A DNA stretch of 64,000 bases from Lepturacanthus savala (lineage: Eukaryota; Chordata; Actinopteri; Scombriformes; Trichiuridae). Positions 1 to 8,898 of this stretch are shown in pieces. Both the position numbers and the translations under genes were made by a program. The notes beneath the pieces are model-generated. The model was not told the DNA's origin and ran no database searches. It saw nothing but the letters and a program-made list of their open reading frames with translations. Every line of letters starts with the position of its first letter. Position 1 is the first letter of the stretch. The DNA lies in assembly GCA_030544235.1 (NCBI GenBank), contig CM060466.1, positions 6,341,092 to 6,405,091 on the forward strand. Reading direction: 5' to 3'.

Positions 1-442
1 TGTATAGTGCAGTATATACACTTGTACAGCACATTTAGAGTAAGTACTGAACAAACGAGCCTAATACAACATTTATGTTCTCATTTGTAAAACTTCACAA
101 CTTTACAGCTGACCGTGCATTTAGACTCGTGACTGATTCTGTGTTACTGCAGAACGAGGGATCACTTTCATATACAAGACTGGATTCTGTTGTTGCTATA
201 AAAATATTCCTAACAGTCACTTGAAATACACCAAAACTCAATGAAAAACTATCCTGAATGTCTGCACCTTTTATTCATTCCTTCAACTGCAGTGAAGATT
301 CTGATTAGATGTTTCTATTTTATTATTTAATTGGTTAAATATTCCTCTTTATGATTTTGATTTTTTCATTAGCAACACTTTTAGACAGAAAAATCAAGCA
401 AGCACATCAAATCTGAATAAACTGTGGTGTGTGATGTGTTAC

Positions 443-1308
443 CTGTGTGTACATGTTGAGATGGTGTGGACCACACTGCTGTTCCACTGGTGTTCACTGT
501 TACTGAGGAAAAGAGAAACATCCATGTGCTTTTAGAGATGTATTATGGATGTGTCTATTTTTAAAATAATCGTGTTCCTGAACATAATGTTTTACATACG
601 ACTTCAGTAACCTGTGTCTGTTGCTGGTTGTTGCTGATTCATGGTGGTGGCTTCAACTGTAGTTGAAACAGGAGGATTTGAAGTGACCAGCTGAGGTTTG
701 ACAGGTGCAGGAGCTGTTAGAGGAAGAAGTAAGAATGAATATATCAACAAAAAGATAAAAAAAAGAATAGCTGATGGTTACATACCTTTGTGGACTTTAA
801 GCTCAACTTCTCCGGTTTGATCCCAAAAATATTTGTCAATTCCACACAAATAGGTCCCAGCATCTTTCAGGGTCAGGTCATATATGGTCACATTCAGGAT
901 TCTTCTCTTAGTATCATCACAGAGATCATACTTCCTCTTTTTTGTCGTCTGTCCGCACATTTTATCAGTCGTTTTAACAAGATATTTCCCATGACCATAG
1001 AAATATTTAGTATATTTTTCATATCCTTTGTCATACAGGCAGGAGATGTGAATCAGTCCTCCCTCCTGGCCTGATAGAATCTTTGGTTGTTTGCACCTGG
1101 TTACTTCAGAAGGAAATAAACAGATACAATGCTTTTGTAAATGGTCAGATTTTAAGGAAGATTTAGCTTTGTTTGTTTGAAAAATTAAATAATTGTAGTT
1201 GACATTCAAGCTGTGAAACAAAGAATATAAACAACGTTCAGAGATTATTTTGAAAGTTCGACACTTACCAGAGAAGAGACACATGCAGAGAAGAAGTGTT
1301 TTCCTCAT
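443..1308 (-). CDS. CD300/pIgR-like receptor gene 1, partial (3' end off the left edge)
   Basis: This is the 5' part of a single-V-domain leukocyte receptor of the CMRF35-like/CD300/pIgR-like family. Exons read on the minus strand are 1269-1308 (signal peptide starting MRKTLLLCMCLFS), 786-1103 (V domain, 106 codons), 612-713 (Thr/Pro-rich stalk, 34 codons) and 443-502 (second stalk exon, 20 codons). All junctions are phase 1 with GT donors and AG acceptors. The V domain has the F-strand DAGTYLCGID motif and, unlike its three closest neighbours, keeps the B-strand Cys (HISCLYD). Extra cysteines lie at TRC, KMC and DLC. The membrane and tail exons should lie left of base 1, because the sequence upstream of base 440 matches the intron before the transmembrane exon of gene 2. 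Signalling type is therefore unknown. Confidence 0.75.
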
Positions 1309-1524
1309 TATGGTCTTCTGTTAAAATGTTTATACTAATCGCTGTCTACTAGTTTTTCTGCACGTCACAAAATCTTAGTCCAGTTTGTTTGAGATTCAGT
1401 CAAAAGCATTAATCCTTCACATGAAACGCCACTGAGGCTCCACAGAGAACCAGGAAGTCCTGTTTTAAATGATGAGCCATGAAACTGTTAAGTTAGAGCT
1501 GCACGTGTGATACTTGTCCACTGG

Positions 1525-1619
<95 letters not shown>

Positions 1620-2192
1620 TGTGTGTAGGAGGCATTTTGTGGTAGGTGTGAACATCGACTTTTCCACTTCTTCAATGCGTCACAACATGTACACTATACA
1701 CTTCTGTCTCAAAGGAGACACAAAAAAACACAAAGACCATGTGTCTTCAAAATCAGACAATGTGATTTTCTAGATTTTTTTTTTCTCATTTTGTCTCTCA
1801 TAGTTGAGGTATACCTATGATGAAAATTACAGGCCGCTCTCGTCTTTTTAAGTGGGAGAACTTGCATAATTGGTGGCTAACTAAATAGGTTTTTGCCTCA
1901 CTTCATAGCTGAGTGGTTTCACAGTTGGTTAAGGTCTGGTAGTTTGGTGTTTGAGACATCTCCCCACTCAGTTATTCCAGTAAATACTCAGGCTAAAATT
2001 CCATGTTTGTAATGAGATCTGGTCTAAATATGAACATTTAATTGCTACGTTCAAATAGTCTGTGAAAAAAAAACTTCATTTATCAACCATTTTCAGCATC
2101 TTTTCACTGGATTTTCAATGTCTTTTCAATGGAAAAATGCTAAATGTCCATTAACAAATGACTATATAAAACAACAGTGAGACCAGCAGGGA
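1309..2192. repeat. Spacer between genes 1 and 2 with a (GT)n microsatellite
   Basis: The spacer holds the gene 1 upstream block (1309-1500), a (GT)n run of roughly 100 bp at 1527-1627, and about 130 bp that reappear next to the shorter (GT)n run upstream of gene 2 (4190-4310). The remainder, 1760-2192, is AT-rich and is the 3' flank of gene 2. I see no coding sequence in it. Confidence 0.8.
1463..1470 (-). promoter_or_regulatory. TATA-like ATTTAAAA upstream of gene 1
   Basis: An ATTTAAAA sequence on the minus strand lies about 155 bp upstream of the gene 1 start codon. The same element is found at about the same distance from the starts of gene 2 (4052-4059) and gene 3 (6893-6899), within a conserved upstream block. 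An ETS/PU.1-like AGGAAGT core lies beside it at 1453-1459. A role as core promoter is inferred from position and conservation only. Confidence 0.35.
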
Positions 2193-3905
2193 CTACTTGT
2201 TTGGGTGTTTGATGGCGGCGTACACCACAGAGGGTCCAGCAGCTATTATCTGTCTCCTGGGCTGGGAGTCGTCCTCACTGGTTTGTTGGTTCATCTCATT
2301 AGAGGAGCTGCAGATGTTGTACTGGTTGGTTATCAGAGCGTCTGCACCTCTGTGACTGGTTACTGTTGTGTATGTGACGTCAGATGAATCGATGGTGACT
2401 AGGACAAATAAATGAGCATTATATTAGATTGCAGCCAAATACTCATTGGCTAAATAATAACGTTGCAGAGACATAGAAGTTTAATTGAGGTCACTTACCT
2501 CTCACTGTCTCAAGCCTGTGGTTTTTCAATCTTAAATAGAAAACCACCAACAAACCCAGCAGCAGAGCAGCAGCAGCAACAGCAGCTGCACCCAAATACA
2601 TCTCCTTTCCTGCCAGTGGTCCTAACACCAGAATAAAAGGAAAACACCTCATTAAATGTATCTAATACATCTAGACTCGTGACTACACACAAATTGAACA
2701 GTCGACTTATGATTCTGTGTTACGAGTATATGAAAGTGATCCTTTCATATACAAGACTGGTTCCATTGTTGATATAAAAATATTCCCAACAGTCACTTGA
2801 AATACACCAAAACGTTAGACTCAATGAAAAACTGAGATTTCATTTAACTTCACTGAAATCTTCTCTTTAGTATTTTACCTGCCTCTGTGTTTAAATGGTG
2901 TTGGCCTATTATAGTCTATTATAAAGACTGATCAGATGGATTCATTAACAACACTTTTTGACAGAAAAATCGAGCAAGCACATCAAATCTGAATAAACTG
3001 TGGTGTGTGATGTGTTACCTGTGTGTACATGTTGAGATGGTGTGGACCACACTGCTGTTCCACTGGTGTTCACTGTTACTGAGGAAAAGAGAAACATCCA
3101 TGTGCTTTTAGAGATGTATTATGGATGTGTCTATTTTTAAAATAATCGTGTTCCTGAACATAATGTTTTACATACGACTTCAGTAACCTGTGTCTGTTGC
3201 TGGTTGTTGCTGATTCATGGTGGTGGCTTCAACTGTAGTTGAAACAGGAGGATTTGAAGTGACCAGCTGAGGTTTGACAGGTGCAGGAGCTGTTAGAGTA
3301 AAAACAAGAATGAATACAGCAAAAAATAGAAAAGAGCTAAAGATGAAACGAGAATAGCTGATGGTTACATACCTTTGTGAACTTTGAGTTCAATTTCTTT
3401 TTTTGGATTAAATCCATATGCATCTATTTCACACCAATAGGTATCAGCATCTCCCAGGATCAGGTTATAGATGGTCACTTTCAGGATTCTTTTCTTAGTA
3501 TCATCACAGAGATCATACTTCCTCTTTGGTGTCCTCTGTCCACACATTTTATCAGTGGTTTTAACAACAACTTTCCTATGACCATAGAGGCCCTTATAGA
3601 AATATTTAGTATATGTTTCATATCCTTTGTCATACGACCAGGAGATGTGAATCAGTCCTCCCTCCTGGCCTGATAGCTCAATCTTTGGTTCTTGGCATCT
3701 GGTTACTTTAGAAAAAAATAAAGAGTTGTTTAGTATTTTCCTAAATGATCAAATGTTGAGTGAGATTTAGCTTTGGCTGTTGACCAGTAGTTGACATTGA
3801 AGCTGTGCAACAAAGAATATCAACATTTTGAGATGATTTTAAAACTTTTTTTTTTTGATACTTACCAGAGAACAGACACATGCTGAGTAGAAGTGTTTCC
3901 CTCAT
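2193..3905 (-). CDS. CD300/pIgR-like receptor gene 2, inhibitory type with two ITIMs
   Basis: A complete six-exon model of 287 residues on the minus strand: 3866-3905 (signal peptide), 3373-3705 (V domain), 3188-3289 and 3019-3078 (stalk), 2499-2621 (transmembrane helix, LGAAAVAAAALLLGLLVVFY) and 2193-2398 (tail). All inner junctions are phase 1 and lengths sum to whole codons. The tail carries VTYTTV (2361-2378) and VVYAAI (2211-2228), both fitting the ITIM consensus (I/V/L/S)xYxx(I/V/L). ITIMs recruit SHP phosphatases, so an inhibitory myeloid-type receptor is inferred. The helix has no charged residue, as expected for a receptor that needs no adaptor. The V domain has Trp in place of the usual first Ig cysteine (HISWSYD) but keeps the second (TYWCEID). 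The gene is a tandem copy of gene 1. Confidence 0.82.
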
Positions 3906-4144
3906 TATGACCCTTTGTTAAAATCCCACTTTTTCTAGTAGTTTCTCTGCACTCCACGAAATCTTAGTCCAACTTGCTCAAGATTCAGTCAAAAACATTA
4001 ATCCTTTACAAGAAATGACACTGAGGCTCAACAGAGAACCAGTTGAGCCTGTTTTAAATCATGAAGCGTGGGATAGTTCAGTTAGAGCTGTAAGTGTGAT
4101 ACCTGTCCATTGGCCTTCTATACACCACATCCTTTTTTCTCATT

Positions 4145-4188
<44 letters not shown>

Positions 4189-5059
4189 TGTAGGGGGCAT
4201 TTTGCGGTAGGTGTGAACATCGACTTTTCCACTTCTTCAATGCGTCACAACATGTACACTATACACTTCTGTCTCAAAGGAGACACAAAAAACACAAAGA
4301 AGACCATGTGTAGATTGACTTTACAATTTTAATTTATTAGGGTGAACTCAACAGGGCATAATGCAAAAGGGTCTGTTTCTTTACTCTTTTGCTAGGTTGT
4401 TTTTTGTGAATCTCCAACCCTTAATACACCTATGTCTATAATACAGAGAAATACAATATGTCAGATTAGATGAAGTAGATCAATTTGTTGTTGGTTCAGT
4501 TGCGTCATATCCTCAATCCTCATAGCCCTAACATTTTGTTTTGATTAAAAAAAAAAAACTACAAAAAAAGACTCACTTTACAAAAATGACTGAAAGAAAA
4601 AACATTATGCATGTGCTTGCTGCCTGAAGCCGCTCCCTCTTGTTTTTTTAGCTGGTTAGCGGCACATCAGCTACCACAAGTGGTGTGTAGGCTTTACTAC
4701 ATGTTGAGACAAGCCTATGATTGTAAGATGACTTGCAGGTTGTTGCTGAGTATGTAATTATTAAAAGCATTCCACTGCAGTAGCTAGTTTTGCACTGACT
4801 GTTAGTATGTGATTTGCAGGTTAGTCAAGTGGTTGCTGCAGTGTTCAAAGTGTTTGCTATGTGGTTGCTAAGCTGGTTGTAAAGGTGAAAGCTATAGTTT
4901 CAAGATAGATTCTAAGGTGTTGCTAGTTGCTTGTTGATTCGTTGACACATACAGATACAAAAGAGGAGGTGGTCTCCGGCCACTCATGAATATGGAGCAT
5001 GGTTATGTTGCATTGAGATAATTATTTACATATTAATGAACCAACAGTGTCTGCAATTT
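3906..5059. other. Spacer between genes 2 and 3 with upstream block and (TG)n
   Basis: It contains the conserved upstream block of gene 2 (3906-4110, TATA-like element at 4052-4059), a short (TG)n run at 4148-4188, and the duplicated segment shared with the gene 1 flank up to about 4340. From 4340 to 5059 the sequence is AT-rich with repeated gttgct-type words. No gene was recognised there. Confidence 0.7.
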
Positions 5060-5260
5060 ATTCCCACAAGCCCTTTTTTTAAATCTAGTAGCTCATTTTT
5101 TAAGTCATTGAACAAAGTGTCCTTATTAGTAAATGGTTCATTTTTTATTAAATGCATTGGTTTGACAGCTTCAATCTCCATTTCCCAAAACCCAGTCAAG
5201 TGTTTGTATGATTTCTACCTTTTCCGCTGGTTGCACAGAACTTTGGAAATCAGAGTTTAA
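5060..5260 (-). pseudogene. Decayed V exon of a pIgR-like receptor
   Basis: This stretch aligns by eye with the first half of the V exon of gene 6 (20200-20400) and its upstream intron, including the phrases for the first residues of the domain and the following tgatttctacc and gttgcacagaac words. It has many substitutions and small deletions, and no frame stays open through it. The same decayed exon sits just beyond the tail of gene 6 at 18150-18360, so the gene-plus-relic arrangement was duplicated as a block. Confidence 0.6.
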
Positions 5261-5388
5261 GAATAAAATTATGAAATGATGGTCCACATTAAAAATAAAT
5301 CCCAAGTTGTAAAAAGCTTGAATTTGTCCTGAAACAGTCGTATCATCTGTTCTTTGACCTCCAGTGGTCCATCTTTGAGGCCACCGGT

Positions 5389-6744
5389 TCACTGAAGGCT
5401 GTCATAGATGTGCTCCTCTGACTGGCTGAGATCCAGATGTTCGTAGTGGCAGATGTTCCCTGGTGCATCCACATAAATGTATTCACCATGGCCCAGAGCG
5501 GCATTAGACTCCTGAAGAAGTTCAGGTTCACTTCTTACACCATTGCCAGATGAGGCCTGTGGGATGAGCAGAAACTTGATGACAGACCCTATGCAAATTG
5601 ATTTAAAGCACAATGTGATGTTTCTGTCAGAAAAAAATAAGTTTCTGTCATGAACAAACCTCTCTACTCTGACGCTGGACTGATCTCCAGTGTTTAACAG
5701 CCAGCAGCAGACACACAAACAGCATTGCTGCTGCACACGTCACTACAGTCACAAACAGCAGGTGATGATCTGAAGGAGAAAATGAGGAATGATGTTTAGC
5801 TGGTTGAGGATTCACTCACACACATACAAGTAGCCATGATCTGCAGTTGAGAAACATATTCACCAGATAAATGCCTGTGCTAATAGAGATTTATTATTAA
5901 CGTGTTTCTGAACATGTTTTATATTTGACTTTAATAACCTGTTTCTGCTGGTTGTTGCCGATTCATGGTGGTGGCTTCAACTGTAGTTGAAACAGGAGGA
6001 TTTAAAGTGACCAGCTGAGGTTTGACAGGTGCACGAGCTGTTAGAATAAAGAAGAAGAATGAATACGGAAAAAATGGAAAATGGCGAAAGATAAAATGAG
6101 AATAGCTGATGGTTACATACCTTTGTGGACTTTGAGTTCAATTTCTTTTTTTGGATTAAATCCATATGCATCTATTTCACACCAATAGGTCCCAGCATCT
6201 CCCAGGGTCAGGTTATAGATGGTCACATTCAGGATTCTTTTCTTAGTATCATCACAGAGATCATACTTTTGCACACTCTGTCCACACATTCTATCAGTGG
6301 TTTTAATGAGAACCTTCCTATGACCATAGAGGCCCTTAGAGAAATATTTAGTATATGTTTCATATCCTTTGTCATACGACCAGGAGATGTGAATCAGTCC
6401 TCCCTCCTGGCCTGATAGCTCAATCTTTGGTTGTTGGCATCTGGTTACTTCAGAAAAAAAAGATGTTAAGTATTTTTAATTGATCACATGTTGAGGGAGA
6501 TTTAGCTTTAGCTGTTCTTTGGTTTTTGGCATCTGGTTACTTGCTAGAAAAAAATAAACCGATTTTAATGTTTTTGTAAATGGTCAAATGGTCCTAATGC
6601 TTTTAGCAGGATATCTTCCAAGTAATTGACACTGAAGCTGTGCACTAAAGAATATCAACAATATTCAGAAATGAATTCAAAACTTGTTTGAGCTTGACAC
6701 TTACCAGAGAACAGACACATGCTGAGAAGAAGTGTTTTCCTCAT
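5389..6744 (-). CDS. CD300/pIgR-like receptor gene 3, ITAM-like tail
   Basis: A complete five-exon model of 247 residues: 6705-6744 (signal peptide MRKTLLLSMCLFS), 6121-6447 (V domain), 5939-6037 (stalk), 5660-5769 (transmembrane) and 5389-5556 (tail). The first junctions are phase 1; the transmembrane-to-tail junction is phase 0. The V domain and stalk are nearly identical to those of inhibitory gene 2, including Trp at the first Ig-cysteine position. The transmembrane and tail exons belong instead to the type in genes 4, 6 and 7. The tail contains YEHL, nine residues, then YDSL (5395-5445), an ITAM-like pair whose spacer is slightly longer than the classical six to eight, and an upstream EYIYVDAP tyrosine cluster. 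An activating role through Syk-family kinases is inferred, not shown. Confidence 0.8.
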
Positions 6745-7670
6745 TATAACCTTTTGTTCAAATCCCACTTTTTATGTTAATCAGCGTCTACTAGTTTTTC
6801 AGTCCACTCAACTTGCTCGAAATCCAGGCAAAGGCATTAATCTTGTTCTAGACAAAGGCAATGAAACTCCACAGTGAACCAGGACGTCTCGCTTTAAATT
6901 GTGAAGTGTGGGACAGTTCAGTGCGATACTTGTCCACTAACCTACTTTGCTTCACATCCTTTTATTTGTATTTGTGTGTGTGTATGAAGTGTGTACATAT
7001 AAGGGGGCATTTTGTGGTAGGTGTGAAATCACCTATTCCGCTTCTTCACCACTTAAGCACTTATAAGACATAGAAAAACACAGAGAGGACAGTATATATA
7101 TTGAATTTACAATCTTATTTCATTAAGGTGAACTGTACTGGACATGATGCAAAATCTTTTCAATGATATCTGTCCCAAATTACGTTAAATGATAAATTAT
7201 TTAATGATTAATACAGTAATTTAGTCACAATAAGCTGTAAATGTGTTGCACTTGTGATGTGTGTGATATTTAAGTTATTAGCTTTATAGAAAGGCTGCTA
7301 TCTGTTGATTTCAGTCTGATGGGGCTGGTCTAGTGCAGGTGCCTCTAATTCTATATCTATACTGGCCATGAGAAATCCCTTCATAACTCTCTTTAAATGT
7401 AGGTGATGTGCACACATCACCTACAGCAGTCAACCGTTTCTTTCTATTTCTACCCTAGATGCTAGTTACACAGAATATTTTACATTGACTCTAGATTTAA
7501 GAATAGACTTTAGCTTCTGATCCCAACTACTGATTATTTTCTCTTAGACATAAAGTTGCATTTGTCTTTTTTAAAAACATCTACCTGAGAAAACTGAACA
7601 ACGCAACCACAGCGATGCCAACCACTCTGATAGAGGAAGAGAAAGGAGGAAACACAAGTATTTTTCTCTG
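6745..7670. other. Spacer upstream of gene 3
   Basis: The first 380 bp repeat the upstream block seen at genes 1, 2 and 4, with the TATA-like element at 6893-6899 and a tract around 7000 matching the segment beside the (GT)n runs of genes 1 and 2. From 7130 to 7670 there is AT-rich sequence and the start of a block shared with 20460-20640. No coding exon was found. Confidence 0.65.
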
Positions 7671-7700
7671 TAAATTTACCGTAACCCCCATGCTCCCCAC
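7660..7700 (-). pseudogene. Relic signal-peptide exon
   Basis: The flanks match the signal-peptide exon of gene 6 (20599-20641), but the copy here is cut short. The start ATGGGGGT is followed directly by the donor GGTAAATTTAC, with about 30 bases of the exon missing. The rest of this former gene is not present between here and gene 3, so it is a dead fragment left by block duplication. Confidence 0.6.
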
Positions 7701-8898
7701 ATCACAAACACTTTCCTTTGAATTTTTTCAGACTGCTTTCATTCCCACAGCATCAAATGTTGCTGTTTTTCACACCCATCACCCCTAAAGCATACCCAGT
7801 TTAATACACTGGGTATCCTTTAGGGCACTTTCACACCACTAGTTTGATTATTTGGTCCACACAAAGCAATACAATTTGTACTAATTAGCATATAGTCTCC
7901 CACATGGTCCACTTTCACACCTGCAAATGAACCGAAATTGGTCCAATTGACATTTTATCAATCTTTATCTTCTGGTAGAAAGAAATAAGCACAGATTCTG
8001 ATTCATTATGGAGCGACACGTTATTCCATCCTCTGTATTGGCCATTTTTGGCCAAAATTTTTTCTGTTGGTGTGAAAGCACCCTAATGTTTTTTTAACAT
8101 ACAGTATAGGATAGTCCCATAGGCTTATATCAAATATAAGAAATAGATGCAGTGAAACCTACGATGTCTGTATGAGGTAGAAATAAGTGTCAAATGTCCA
8201 TATTTGGAGGCAAAGGGTTGGTGAGATAAATCAACTGTAAAAATAAAAGTTGCACAAGCAGCATGTAGAGCAGTGTACAGTACTGGACTGCACATTTCAA
8301 CATTTAAATCAGACATTTTCCTGTAATGTTGGGAATTTCATGGCTCACCAAACTAACCATCAAACTTAGACAGCTTCCTCTGTCTCCATATCCACTAAGA
8401 ATACATGAGAACAGCCAGAAAGTCCCTGCCATCGGCCTCATTTTTCACAGTAAAGAGGTCTCAATAAATAAAGGACACCCTGATACAAATACTTAGTTTA
8501 TTTTGGTTAAATACACAATAAAGCTGACATTACATTTCCCTCTAAAAAGCAACAAAATCACTATAACTACTTGACGTATTAATTAATTAATGGCAAACAT
8601 GTCGTCAACTATTTCTTACAGCCACATTAGTATCGGATAGTTTTAGCTTATCACTCCATGGTTCTTTCCTATCGATTTTAATTACATCTTATTTGACAAG
8701 TAATTTGGGGAGTTATGAGAACATGAAAAACAAAAGTTAACCTTCCTCTTGTGTTAATTTTCTGTTTCCATCTCTCATGTTATTTATCAACCAATTTGTT
8801 TCTCATTTATTGGTTACCTTGTTAGGCTTCCTTAACCATGGAAATATTGTTTTAATATTTTTGGGGCCTTTTTTGTGGTTCTTTTATGCATTTAAAAG
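7701..8898. other. Spacer downstream of gene 4, duplicated block
   Basis: Most of this stretch is a diverged copy of 20660-21570 (shared phrases include the tract around 8230-8300 matching 20770-20830). A candidate polyadenylation signal for gene 4, AATAAA on the minus strand, lies at 8806-8811, about 90 bp past its stop codon. No additional gene is visible. Confidence 0.6.

Noticed and set aside
1493..1773. Open frames of repeated His-Thr or Cys-Val on both strands
   Set aside because: They are translations of the (GT)n microsatellite; the same holds at 16745-17045, 35718-36222 and 55067-55480.
2500..2692. Cys-rich minus-strand frame over the gene 2 membrane exon
   Set aside because: It is the membrane exon read in the wrong frame; the phase 1 frame gives the helix.
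3377..3673. Plus-strand open frame with conserved copies at 790, 6125 and 11019
   Set aside because: It is the antisense shadow of the V exons; its conservation follows from the coding strand.
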